Shown here in pieces: positions 26,392-35,160 of a stretch of 64,000 nt of DNA; within the stretch, counting starts at the first letter, position 1, and each line of letters opens with the position of its first letter. A model generated the notes under the pieces. It made no database searches. It was not told the origin of the DNA and was given only the letters and a program-made list of their open reading frames with translations. Position numbers and translations under genes: made by a program. The DNA comes from Lysobacteraceae bacterium NML03-0222 (GTDB lineage: Bacteria; Pseudomonadota; Gammaproteobacteria; Xanthomonadales; Xanthomonadaceae), in the NCBI GenBank assembly GCA_002798195.1, contig NWQM01000003.1, positions 124,001 to 188,000 on the forward strand, in the 5' to 3' direction.

Positions 26392-28290
26392 TCAGTTGGG
26401 CGCTTGCCAGCCGCATTGCTGACCCTGGTTTTGTTCCTTCAGCCAGGTTTGCAGTGGGGCGAAGTATTCCAGTACGGCGCTGGCATCCATGCGTTCGGTG
26501 CCGGTCAGCTCCTTCATGGTCTGCTGCCACGGCTGGCTGGCGCCTTTGGAGAGCATCGCCCAGTAGCGCTGGCCGGCTTCCTTGCTGCCGTAGAAGCTGC
26601 ATTGGTGCAGCGGGCCTGTATGCCCGGCGGCATCGCACAGCGCCTTGTAGAACTGGAATTGCAGGATGTGCGAGAGGAAATAGCGGGTATAGGGGGTATT
26701 GCCGGGGACGTGGTATTTGGCGCCGGCATCGAAGTATTCCTCGCCGCGCGGGCTGGCCGGTGCCACACCCTGATACTGGGCCTTGAGGTTCCACCAGGCG
26801 GCGTTGTATTGGCCGGGCGCGATCGAGCCATCGAACACGCCCCAGCGCCAGCGGTCGATCATCAGGCCAAACGGCAGGAAGGCGACCTTGGCCAGCGCCA
26901 TGCGCATCTGCGAGTTGATCAGCGCCTGCTGTGAGGGCTGTTGAGCCTCGACCAGTCCGACCGAGCCGAGATAGTCCGGGGTCATCGCCAGCACGATGAC
27001 ATCGCCGATGGCCTCGTGGAAGCCGTCATGGGCGCCGGCCTGGAACAGCGCCGGCTGCACGTTGTAGGCCAGGTCGTAATAGATATGTCCCAGTTCGTGA
27101 TAGATGGTGGTGAAGTCTTCTTCATTGGGCTTGATGCACATTTTGGTACGCACATCGCCCTGCATGTTCATGTCCCAGGCGCTGGCATGGCAGACCACAT
27201 CGCGGTCACGCGGCTTGATGAACTGGGTATTGCGCCAGTAGCTTTCCGGCAGCTTGGGAAAGCCGATCGAGGTGTAGAAGTCTTCGGCGCGGCGGGTCAT
27301 GTCGATGGCGGTGGCAAGGCGTGCGGCGCGCTCGATGTCTTCGGCGCTGCGCCCGGCAGGCTTGGCCTGTTCGTTTTTCAGCGTGGCTTGATACTGGCGC
27401 TCCAGTGCGCCGGTGATGTCGAGGCTGCCGACGCCGGGGTAGGGTTCGAGCATGTCCCAGAGGTTGCCCCAGTCCTGTTGCCACATATTGCCCATCAGAT
27501 GCGCGGGCAAAAGACCGCCGCCGACCGAGCCTTTGCCGGGATATTGCTGCTCCAGCTTGCCGCGGGTGTAGCAGTGCAGCTCTTCGTACAGCGGTTTGAC
27601 CTGCGCCCATAGCCGGTCGGTTTCGGCGGCCAGCTCCGCCGGGCTCATGTCATAGCCCGAGCGCCATAGTTCGCCAGTATTGGCAAAGCCAAGGTTCTGC
27701 GCGCCCTGGTTGGAGAGCTCGACAAAACGTTGGTAATCCTTGCGCATCGGTGCGGCCACGCCATGCCAGCCCTGCCAGGCATCGAGCTGCGCGGCGTAGT
27801 CGCGGCTTTCGCGCAATACGTCTTCAAGCTCGCCCAGTTGCCGACATTTTTGGGTCTCCCCCTCGCCGGTGCAGTAACTGCCTGCGCCATAGGCGCCTTC
27901 CATACGGGTGGCGATCTGGGTCAGTTCCGACAGCGCGGCCGGGTCTTTCGGCGGCGGCATCGAGGCCGAGAGCTTGAGCAGCTGCAAGGTGCGCGCGCTG
28001 GCGGCGCTCATCGGCTGCCCCTGATAGGTTTTGGCCTGCTCGATCCACTGGTTCAAAATCCCCAGCCAACGCTCATTGCTCTTGGCCGAGAGCATTTGTG
28101 TGTCCTCGCCAATATAGGTGGACGCCAGCCACTGCGGCACGGTGATTTCCGGGTACATCGCCTTCATCTCGGCATTGATGCGGGCAACGAACTGGTCGGC
28201 AGTTTCACGGGGCGCCTTTTGGGCGGCCAGTGTGCCGGGGACAAGGCTGGTGGCGATGGCAAGGGAAAGCAGCGCGTGGCGAAGTTTCAT
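26392..28290 (-). CDS. M2-family peptidyl-dipeptidase A (ACE homologue)
   Basis: 632 residues, similar to the Xanthomonas ACE-like enzyme. A cleavable signal (MKLRHALLSLAIATSLVPGTLAA) predicts a periplasmic or secreted protein. The zinc site HELGH lies in TIYHELGHIYYDLAY (about residue 397), and the third ligand Glu in HEAIGDVIVLAM about 24 residues later. Substrate-binding residues such as GSYCTGEG, RYFLSHILQFQF and the C-terminal WLKEQN fit the family. It releases C-terminal dipeptides from peptides. Monocistronic, with a strong terminator. Confidence 0.95.
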   Translation of the reverse strand: MKLRHALLSLAIATSLVPGTLAAQKAPRETADQFVARINAEMKAMYPEITVPQWLASTYIGEDTQMLSAKSNERWLGILNQWIEQAKTYQGQPMSAASARTLQLLKLSASMPPPKDPAALSELTQIATRMEGAYGAGSYCTGEGETQKCRQLGELEDVLRESRDYAAQLDAWQGWHGVAAPMRKDYQRFVELSNQGAQNLGFANTGELWRSGYDMSPAELAAETDRLWAQVKPLYEELHCYTRGKLEQQYPGKGSVGGGLLPAHLMGNMWQQDWGNLWDMLEPYPGVGSLDITGALERQYQATLKNEQAKPAGRSAEDIERAARLATAIDMTRRAEDFYTSIGFPKLPESYWRNTQFIKPRDRDVVCHASAWDMNMQGDVRTKMCIKPNEEDFTTIYHELGHIYYDLAYNVQPALFQAGAHDGFHEAIGDVIVLAMTPDYLGSVGLVEAQQPSQQALINSQMRMALAKVAFLPFGLMIDRWRWGVFDGSIAPGQYNAAWWNLKAQYQGVAPASPRGEEYFDAGAKYHVPGNTPYTRYFLSHILQFQFYKALCDAAGHTGPLHQCSFYGSKEAGQRYWAMLSKGASQPWQQTMKELTGTERMDASAVLEYFAPLQTWLKEQNQGQQCGWQAPN

Positions 28291-28482
28291 GAGCGGGCTC
28301 GCAATGGATGGGATGCCAAGTGTAAAGCGATTGCAAGGCTAGGCTCACGGCAAAGCATGACCGGGTGTGACAAGCCTCGCGGTTTTCAGGGCAGCGCGCA
28401 GAAAATTTTGTCGGGGCGGTTGAAAGCATCAGCCGCTTGTGTTTGCATCGGCTTGCCCAGTTTTTTGCGTGCCGGAGATGCC

Positions 28483-28983
28483 ATGAAATACTGTGTCCCT
28501 GTCCTGTTGCTTGCATTGGCCGGTGCCGCCTGTACGCCTGCCGATTCCGCCGCTGTCGCCCCGGCAGCAGAGCAAACGCCGACTCAAGCGGCTGCCGATG
28601 GCCTGAAAATCGCGATTGGCCCGTACATGCAGAGTGGCCTGCCCAATCAGTTTCCGGTGGTATTGGTGGCCGAGAACGGGCAGCTGCTGGCTTTTGCCCA
28701 AGGTACGGAAGAGAGCAATGCCTTGCTGGACAGGCTTGAAACATCGGCAGAAGGCCAGACGTTGAACGCGGCATCGGCAGAAGATAGCGCAGCCATGCAG
28801 GAGAGGCTCTCCGGCTTGCTGGCAGGACATGGGCAGACATGGGCGGGTTATGCCGATAGCGGGAGGGCATTGATTGTCATCAGCCCGGATGCCAGCCTTG
28901 GAGAGTGTCCGCCTTGTGCTGCGCTGTTGGCGCGGGCGCCGGCGGCGATGCCGGTACGCCGCATTTTGCTGGTACAGCAATAA
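28483..28983 (+). CDS. Lipoprotein with a C-terminal CPPC motif
   Basis: 166 residues from ATG 28483, with GGAGATGCC just upstream. Lipobox ALAGAAC (Cys about 17), then an Ala/Gln-rich linker and a small alpha/beta domain (IAIGPYMQSGLPNQFPVVLV, ...GRALIVISPDASL). The end GECPPCAALLARAP carries a CxxC that could be redox-active or metal-binding, although no thioredoxin fold is obvious. Only 9 bp separate it from the first permease gene, so it is probably part of that transporter operon. Family not recognised. Confidence 0.75.
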   Translation: MKYCVPVLLLALAGAACTPADSAAVAPAAEQTPTQAAADGLKIAIGPYMQSGLPNQFPVVLVAENGQLLAFAQGTEESNALLDRLETSAEGQTLNAASAEDSAAMQERLSGLLAGHGQTWAGYADSGRALIVISPDASLGECPPCAALLARAPAAMPVRRILLVQQ

Positions 28984-28992
28984 GCCATCGGC

Positions 28993-30300
28993 ATGAAAGC
29001 AGGGATGGCAATGCTGGGGTATTACTTGCACTTGGCATGGTGCGATGTACTGCGCCGCCCGGCCTATACCGCATTGATTGCCATCGTGCTTGGCGCAGGC
29101 AGCGGCATTTTGGTATCCATGCACGCCTTGCTGGCAGTATTGAGCGGCAACCCGGCCGGAGAAAAAAGCCAGCGTCTGGTGAGTATCGCCATCGGCGCGC
29201 CGGAGGCCAATGGACAGCCCCATGGGTGGATGTCGGGCGATACCGTGATGGCGATTCGGCAGCGCCTGCCGGGGCAAACCGTTGTCAGCATGGCGCAGGG
29301 GCTGGCCAGGCTGGAAACCGAGGCCGGGCGCAGCAGCGAGAGTCATTTGCTGCGTTTGGCTGAAGGCGGGTTTTTCGAGGCTTTTGATGTGCCACTGGCA
29401 CACGGGCGCGCTTGGAGCGCAGAAGAAGAAGCCGAAGGCAGCCCGGTAGCCGTTATCAGCCGCAAGTTGGGCGAGGATATTTTCGGCCATCAGGATGCGG
29501 CACTCGGGCAAAGCCTGAAGCTGGGCGGCCGCAGCTTTCGCATCATTGGCATCCTTGGGGCGTTTTCGCCGATGCCACGTTATTACGATATGCGCCTGGG
29601 CACGCATGCCGATGCGGATGACATTTTCATCCCGCAAAAAAGTCTGGCAGGTCTTGATGATTCGGTATTTGTCGGCCGCAGCTGCAAGATGGAAACAGGC
29701 ATGGCGGACAATACGTGGCTGCTTGCTTCTTCCTGCCAATGGCTTTCGGTGTGGGTGTTGATGCGCAGTAAAGACGCGCGCGCCGGTCTGGAATCTGCGC
29801 TGCAAGCCCTGCTGCAAGATGAGGCTGCCGTGGATGGCGGCAGTAGGGCGGTGATGCGGGTGGAGAATGTCGATGAGCTGCTGGCGCGCACCAAGGTGGT
29901 GCCCAAGGCCGTGCAATACACGGCTTTGATTGCACTGGGGTTTTTCCTGCTCTGCCTTGTCAATGCGGCGGGTCTTTTGCTCGCCAAATATCTGCGCCGC
30001 GCCAATGAGGTCGGCGTGCGGCGCGCACTGGGTGCTTCGCGTCGCGCCATCATTGCGCAGTTCCTGGTGGATGCGGCGCTGATGGGCGTTATCGGCAGCG
30101 CTTTTGCGCTGTTGTTTGCCTTGGCGGCTACCGGCCTGATGCAGCAAATGCCAGTGGATTATTTGCAGCGGCCACGGCTGGACATGCACGTATTGGCTAT
30201 CGGCCTTGGGCTGACATCAGTGGCGGCGCTGCTTTCCGGGGTTTTTCCGGCGGTTTGGGCCAGCCGGGTAGCGCCCGCCATCCAGATGAAAACGGAGTAA
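28993..30300 (+). CDS. ABC transporter permease, MacB/FtsX type (1)
   Basis: 435 residues with the MacB-type layout: an N-terminal membrane helix (YTALIAIVLGAGSGILVSM), a periplasmic MacB_PCD-like domain, then three C-terminal helices (FtsX domain) with the cytoplasmic coupling segment RRANEVGVRRALGASRRAIIAQFL. The family performs mechanotransmission or lipoprotein/peptide export rather than classic transport. It is 3 bp from the second permease. No ATP-binding subunit is encoded nearby; the closest (lolD, 34433) belongs to the Lol system. Confidence 0.85.
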   Translation: MKAGMAMLGYYLHLAWCDVLRRPAYTALIAIVLGAGSGILVSMHALLAVLSGNPAGEKSQRLVSIAIGAPEANGQPHGWMSGDTVMAIRQRLPGQTVVSMAQGLARLETEAGRSSESHLLRLAEGGFFEAFDVPLAHGRAWSAEEEAEGSPVAVISRKLGEDIFGHQDAALGQSLKLGGRSFRIIGILGAFSPMPRYYDMRLGTHADADDIFIPQKSLAGLDDSVFVGRSCKMETGMADNTWLLASSCQWLSVWVLMRSKDARAGLESALQALLQDEAAVDGGSRAVMRVENVDELLARTKVVPKAVQYTALIALGFFLLCLVNAAGLLLAKYLRRANEVGVRRALGASRRAIIAQFLVDAALMGVIGSAFALLFALAATGLMQQMPVDYLQRPRLDMHVLAIGLGLTSVAALLSGVFPAVWASRVAPAIQMKTE

Positions 30301-30303
30301 GCC

Positions 30304-31482
30304 ATGCCGGTGGAGCTTGCCCTGGTATTGCGGGCGTTGAAGAAACACAAAGTGGTGGCGGCCATTATTGCCCTGCAAATTGCCCTGGCCACCATGATTG
30401 TCGGCAATGGCGTGAATGTGCTGATGCAGCGCGGCGCCATCCAGCGACTGGAAAGCGGCATGGCCGAAGACGCGCTGCTGGTGCTGGCTGCGCAAACCAT
30501 GAGCATGAGCGAAGAAAATCCGGCGCTGGACACGATTGTGCAACAACTTTCCACCCAGGCTGGCGTCAAATCCGTGTCCTATGTGAGCGAATTGCCGTTT
30601 TCCAGCCGGGCATCGGAACATGTTTTTTCGGCAAACCCTGAGGCAGGCGAGGGCGCCCGCCTGCGCGGCCATGTGTATATGGCAGGACCTTTGGCGCTGA
30701 AAACGCTCGGGGTGCAACTGCTTTCGGGGCGTGATTTTTCCAGCGAGGACTACCCGTCTGCGGCTCATGCTGCAGGCCAGCAGGCGCAAACGGTGATTTT
30801 GGGGCAGGCGCTTGCCCGGCAACTGGGCGTCACCGTGGGCGATACGGTGGATATGGGCGGGAGGATGCTACGGGTGGTGGGGATGGTGGCCGACGTGATG
30901 CCGCCGGTATTGCAGGGCGCTGATGACATGGGGCGGGTGGCGTTTGTGCCGATGCGCAGTCTCAGCCCGCTTTGGGTGAACATCATCGTCAATGCCGAGC
31001 CGCAAATGCGGGAAAGCCTTGTGGCAACAAGTCTTGAAATTGCTGCGCGGCATACCTCACGCAGCACAAGCTGGCGGGCGCAGACCTTTACCGACATGCG
31101 CCAGCAGTATTTCCGCATGGATCGGATCGTGGTGCGGCTCGCCATCGTGCTTGCGCTCATCATCAGCACTGTAGTGGCCATCGGCATCGGCGGGCTTTCG
31201 GCCTACTGGATTGACCAGCGCCGCAAGTCAGTCAGTATCCGCCGCATGCTGGGCGCGACTCGGCGACAGGTTGCGGCTTATTTTCATGTGGAAAATCTTT
31301 TGGTGAGCTTGCCCGGCTGCCTGCTGGGCGCTGCCGGGGCGTGGTATTTGAGCCGGCTGTTGAGCCACTGGCTGGAAATGCCGCCACTTTCATGGCCCGC
31401 CTTGCTGGCAGCCATGCTGTTGATGTTGCTGCTTGGGCAATGGGCGCTATGGCTGCCTTTGCGACGCCAGATACGGGTTTGA
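30304..31482 (+). CDS. ABC transporter permease, MacB/FtsX type (2)
   Basis: 392 residues with the same plan as its upstream neighbour: N-terminal helix (VAAIIALQIALATMIVG), a periplasmic domain (QQLSTQAGVKSVSYVSELPF ..., RDFSSEDYP, VILGQALARQLG), and C-terminal FtsX helices with RRKSVSIRRMLGATRRQVAAYF. The pair may form a heterodimer. The substrate cannot be inferred; the lipoprotein encoded just upstream is the likely partner. Confidence 0.85.
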   Translation: MPVELALVLRALKKHKVVAAIIALQIALATMIVGNGVNVLMQRGAIQRLESGMAEDALLVLAAQTMSMSEENPALDTIVQQLSTQAGVKSVSYVSELPFSSRASEHVFSANPEAGEGARLRGHVYMAGPLALKTLGVQLLSGRDFSSEDYPSAAHAAGQQAQTVILGQALARQLGVTVGDTVDMGGRMLRVVGMVADVMPPVLQGADDMGRVAFVPMRSLSPLWVNIIVNAEPQMRESLVATSLEIAARHTSRSTSWRAQTFTDMRQQYFRMDRIVVRLAIVLALIISTVVAIGIGGLSAYWIDQRRKSVSIRRMLGATRRQVAAYFHVENLLVSLPGCLLGAAGAWYLSRLLSHWLEMPPLSWPALLAAMLLMLLLGQWALWLPLRRQIRV

Positions 31483-31521
31483 TGCTTTGGCCAGGCTCGC
31501 GCATGGCACACAATATGCAGC

Positions 31522-32406
31522 ATGAAAGCCACCACCAAAGGGGTGTTACTGGGACTTGCCGCCTATGCGGCGTTTTCTTTCAGTGATGCCTTCATCAAAC
31601 TGTTGAAAGGCGGCGTGCCGCTATGGCAGCTGATGTTCATGGGCGCGCTGCTGGGGCTCCTGGCGCTGCCCTGGGTCAAGCAGCCTGGCGAGCGCTGGCG
31701 GGACTTGTTGCGTCCGCGCCTGCCCGGGATATGGTTGGCGCGCATGCTGTTTGCCGCTATCAATGTCTTCGGTGCACTGCTTGCCTTCACCCATTTGCCG
31801 ATGGCCGAGGCGTTTGCGCTGATTTTTCTGATGCCGATTTTCGTCACCGTACTTTCGGTGCTGGTGCTCAAAGAGCAGGTGGGCTGGCGGCGCTGGCTGG
31901 CGGTAGTGGCAGGCTTTGCCGGGGTGCTGGTGGTATTGCGTCCGGGCTTCCGGGAACTGCATTGGGGACATGCAGGCGCGGTTGCCTGTGGGCTGGCCGG
32001 GGCGGTCGGTGTGGTTCTGGTGCGACTGGCGGGGTGCCGCGAGCATCGTCTGACCCTGTATGCCACCCCTTTGCTCGGCAACCTGCTGATTGCCGGGATG
32101 CTGATGCTGCCGCAGATGACCCTGCCCACTGCGCAGCAATGGGGCTATGTACTGGGCTACGGATTGCTGGCAGCGCTTGGTACCGTGCTGCTGCTCTACG
32201 CCACGCTGGCGACCGAGGTGAACCATGTCGCGCCCACCCAATACAGCCAGATGCTCTGGGCGGTGCTGCTGGGCGCCTGGTGGTTCAATGACCGCGTGGA
32301 TGCCCTGACTTGGCTGGGTATTGCCATGATTATCGCTGCGGGTCTGTTTACGCTTGTCCGCGAGCGGCATGTCGGCAGTTGGTGGCGTCGTATAAGACCA
32401 TCGTAA
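31522..32406 (+). CDS. EamA/DMT-family transporter
   Basis: 294 residues, about ten hydrophobic helices in two EamA repeats, the second beginning around HAGAVACGLAGAVGVVLV. Inner-membrane drug/metabolite transporter of the RhaT/YdcZ-like superfamily; members export amino acids, nucleobases or other metabolites. Substrate unknown. A second EamA protein lies at 43593. Confidence 0.88.
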   Translation: MKATTKGVLLGLAAYAAFSFSDAFIKLLKGGVPLWQLMFMGALLGLLALPWVKQPGERWRDLLRPRLPGIWLARMLFAAINVFGALLAFTHLPMAEAFALIFLMPIFVTVLSVLVLKEQVGWRRWLAVVAGFAGVLVVLRPGFRELHWGHAGAVACGLAGAVGVVLVRLAGCREHRLTLYATPLLGNLLIAGMLMLPQMTLPTAQQWGYVLGYGLLAALGTVLLLYATLATEVNHVAPTQYSQMLWAVLLGAWWFNDRVDALTWLGIAMIIAAGLFTLVRERHVGSWWRRIRPS

Positions 32407-32483
32407 TCGACTGATTTTTCGGTCTGTTGAGGAGGGCGGGCATGTAATGTGCGCGTAATTTTCCTCACAAGCGCCTCGCATTT

Positions 32484-32489
32484 TATAAT
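32484..32489 (+). promoter_or_regulatory. Probable -10 element (TATAAT) for sdhE
   Basis: A consensus TATAAT about 45 bp before the sdhE start. The -35 position (around 32461) is poor (TTCCTC). Confidence 0.4.
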
Positions 32490-32532
32490 CCGCCCCCCAT
32501 CCAAAAGTGACTTGACCGACGTGGGCAAAGAT

Positions 32533-32772
32533 ATGGCCGAACTCAAACGCATCCGTTGGCGTTGCCGACGTGGGATGCGGGAGCTTGACCAGTTGTTCGA
32601 GCGCTATCTCGACCGTTGCTGGGCGGGGGATTCCGAGGCGCAGCGGGCGCTTTTCCTACGCCTTCAAGATTGCGAAGACGACAAACTATGGCGGTGGTTC
32701 ATGGGTTATGAGGAGGCCAGTGATGCCGAAATCGCCGCACTCATCCAGCGCATCCGTGACTTGCCGCCTTGA
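32533..32772 (+). CDS. sdhE: FAD assembly factor SdhE (succinate dehydrogenase factor 2)
   Basis: 79 residues, the family length. The conserved RRGMRELD motif (about 10-17, the RGxxE that contacts SdhA) is present, with [19 protein letters not shown] later. It promotes covalent FAD attachment to SdhA/FrdA. The next gene starts inside it, 50 bp before its stop, from a strong AGGAGG. Confidence 0.93.
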   Translation: MAELKRIRWRCRRGMRELDQLFERYLDRCWAGDSEAQRALFLRLQDCEDDKLWRWFMGYEEASDAEIAALIQRIRDLPP

Positions 32773-33169
32773 GTGGCGGCCATCGGGCTTTGTAAAGGTT
32801 TGGCTGTTATCGCTGGCGGCGCTTGTGCCACTGGCGCTTTGGGCATCGGCACTGCCGCGTGCGCTGGCATTTGCACTGATGCCGTTGGCTGCGGCTGTGG
32901 CTGGGGCCGCCTTGTGGCGTTATTGCAAGCGTCCCCGTTATCGCTTGTTGTTGCGCGCCGATGGCAGTTTTTGGGCAGATGAAGTGTTGATTGAAGATTG
33001 GCAGCTTCAGTGGCGCGGGGCGCTTGCGTTTTTGCAATGGCGCGCGGGCGGGCGTTGTGTGGCACTGGACTTTTGGCCTGACACCTTGCCGGCCAGGCTG
33101 CGACGTGAACTGCGACTGGCTTCACCGCCGATAAAGGCTGTATCCGTTGCAGCGGGAATGGCAACATAG
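32723..33169 (+). CDS. cptA: YgfX/CptA-family membrane protein
   Basis: 148 residues from ATG 32723, preceded by AGGAGG (32711-32716) inside sdhE. Two adjacent membrane helices ([37 protein letters not shown]) are followed by a soluble tail, [20 protein letters not shown] ... [18 protein letters not shown], the typical YgfX arrangement. In E. coli CptA/YgfX was described as the inner-membrane toxin of a pair with SdhE (CptB) acting on FtsZ/MreB; this role is debated. Overlap with sdhE is conserved in other gammaproteobacteria. Confidence 0.8.
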   Translation: MPKSPHSSSASVTCRLEWRPSGFVKVWLLSLAALVPLALWASALPRALAFALMPLAAAVAGAALWRYCKRPRYRLLLRADGSFWADEVLIEDWQLQWRGALAFLQWRAGGRCVALDFWPDTLPARLRRELRLASPPIKAVSVAAGMAT

Positions 33170-33195
33170 CGCACCCCTTTTAGACAAGGATTTTC

Positions 33196-34440
33196 ATGTT
33201 CAAGCCGCTGCCCATCGCCATCGGCCTGCGCTATTTGCGCGCCAAGCGCCGCAATGGGTTCATCTCGTTCATTTCGCTGGCCTCGGTGCTGGGCATTGCC
33301 ATCGGCGTGATGGTGCTGATTACTACGCTCGCGGTCATGGGCGGGTTCCAGCGCGAGATTCGTGACCGCATGTTGCAGATGGTGTCACATGCCACAGTGG
33401 CCGCCGATGGTGCGCAGATGGACAACTGGCAGGAGGCGATCACTCTGGCGCGTGCCGATGCCCGTGTGGCTGGCGCTGCGCCCTATGTGGACACCCAGGG
33501 CTTGATTCAGGGGCCGCAGGAGCAGCCGGCAATGATTCGCGGCATTGACCCGGCGCAGGAAAAATCGGTGTCAGTGATTGACGAAAAAATGCACCAGGGC
33601 AGTCTGGAATCGCTGCGCGCGGGTGATTTCAACATCATCCTGGGGCGTGAGCTGGCCACCTGGCTGAATGTGGGCGTAGGCGACAGCGTGGTGGTGATGA
33701 CTTCCAAAATCAGCGCAACGCCAGTGGGCGCGGTGCCACAGACCAAGCGCTTTACCGTGTCCGGGTTGTTTGAGGCCGGATATAACGAGCTTGATCGCGG
33801 CTTGGCGCTCATCAATATCCAGGATGCGCAGCGGGTGCTGCGGATGGGCGATGCGGTGACCGGGGTGCGGCTGAAAATGCACGATATGGACGAAGCTGGC
33901 CGGGTATCGGTGGACTTGGCCTTGAAGCTGGGCGGCCCGTACCGGGTCAGCGACTGGATGTATGAAAACGCCAATATGTTTCAGGCGATGAAACTTGAGC
34001 GCACGATGATGGGCATCTTGCTCTCGCTGATTATCGCCATGGGGGCGTTCAATCTGGTGTCCTCGCAGGTGATGTTGGTCACTGACAAGCAGGCCGATAT
34101 CGCCATCCAGCGCACCCTGGGGATGAGCCCGGCGCAGGTGATGCAGATTTTCATGGTGCAGGGCAGCCTGATTGGCTTGATTGGCACCGTATTGGGTGTA
34201 GTTGGCGGCGTCGTGCTGACCCTGAACCTTGAACGCATCCTTGGCCTGATTGAGGCTACTTTTGGCGTGACCTTGTTGCCTGCCGATGTGTATTACATCA
34301 CGGGCCTGCCCACCGAGTTGCGCAGTATGGATGTCATCACCATCGCCTGCGTGGCCTTGCTGATGGCTTTTGTCGCCACCTTGTATCCAGCCTGGCGTGC
34401 GGCACGCACCGCCCCTGCGGAGGCATTGCGTTATGAATGA
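33196..34440 (+). CDS. lolC: Lipoprotein-releasing ABC transporter permease (LolC/E family)
   Basis: 414 residues. The opening [43 protein letters not shown] in parts is the LolC/E signature; four membrane helices (one N-terminal, three C-terminal) flank a periplasmic domain. The C-terminal [18 protein letters not shown] is the usual coupling end. With LolD it extracts lipoproteins from the inner membrane and hands them to LolA. Only one permease gene is present at this locus; lolD overlaps its end by 8 bp. Confidence 0.93.
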   Translation: MFKPLPIAIGLRYLRAKRRNGFISFISLASVLGIAIGVMVLITTLAVMGGFQREIRDRMLQMVSHATVAADGAQMDNWQEAITLARADARVAGAAPYVDTQGLIQGPQEQPAMIRGIDPAQEKSVSVIDEKMHQGSLESLRAGDFNIILGRELATWLNVGVGDSVVVMTSKISATPVGAVPQTKRFTVSGLFEAGYNELDRGLALINIQDAQRVLRMGDAVTGVRLKMHDMDEAGRVSVDLALKLGGPYRVSDWMYENANMFQAMKLERTMMGILLSLIIAMGAFNLVSSQVMLVTDKQADIAIQRTLGMSPAQVMQIFMVQGSLIGLIGTVLGVVGGVVLTLNLERILGLIEATFGVTLLPADVYYITGLPTELRSMDVITIACVALLMAFVATLYPAWRAARTAPAEALRYE

Positions 34441-35158
34441 GAAGCTTCACTCAACTGCCGGCGACATCGTGCTCCGTGCCGAGCGGCTGGCCAAGGTGTA
34501 TGCCGAAGGCAAGCTGAAGACGCCGGTGTTCGAGGGGCTTGACCTTGCCGTGCGCCAGGGCGAAACCGTCGCCATCATCGGCGCTTCCGGGGTGGGCAAG
34601 AGCACCTTGCTGCATCTTCTGGGCGGGCTGGATACCCCCAGCATGGGTGAAGTCTGGGTGGCCGGGCAGCGCATGAGCGCCTTGAGTGACGCGGCACGCG
34701 GCAAGCTGCGCAACAAGTCGTTGGGCTTTATCTATCAGTTCCACCATCTGTTGCCGGAGTTCACCGCGCTGGAAAACGTGATGTTGCCGGTTTTGCTCTC
34801 CGGCCTGGACATGGCCTCTGCCCGCAGCCGTGCCGAAGCCTTGCTGGTGCAGGTCGGGCTTGGGCACCGGCTGGATCACAAGCCGGGCGAGCTGTCCGGC
34901 GGCGAGCGCCAGCGTGCGGCGGTGGCGCGGGCGCTGGTCAACAAGCCCGCCTGCGTGCTGGGGGATGAGCCTACCGGCAATCTGGATGAGAAAACCGCGG
35001 CCGTGGTGTTCGACCTGATGCTGGCGCTGAACCGCGCCGAGCGCACCAGCTTGGTACTGGTCACCCATGACCGGCGGCTGGCACGGCGGCTTGACCGGGT
35101 GTTGGAGCTGCACGAAGGGCGCTTGATGGAAGTCGCCCCAGAAGACTTGGGCGTTTAA
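34433..35158 (+). CDS. lolD: Lipoprotein-releasing ABC transporter ATPase
   Basis: 241 residues. Walker [10 protein letters not shown] (50-58), the LolD-type [21 protein letters not shown] segment in parts, ABC signature LSGGERQR (153-160), Walker [13 protein letters not shown] and the switch His in LVTHDRRLA. Starts within lolC (ATG 34433), indicating coupling. comEC begins 2 bp after its stop. Confidence 0.95.
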   Translation: MNEKLHSTAGDIVLRAERLAKVYAEGKLKTPVFEGLDLAVRQGETVAIIGASGVGKSTLLHLLGGLDTPSMGEVWVAGQRMSALSDAARGKLRNKSLGFIYQFHHLLPEFTALENVMLPVLLSGLDMASARSRAEALLVQVGLGHRLDHKPGELSGGERQRAAVARALVNKPACVLGDEPTGNLDEKTAAVVFDLMLALNRAERTSLVLVTHDRRLARRLDRVLELHEGRLMEVAPEDLGV

Positions 35159-35160
35159 CC

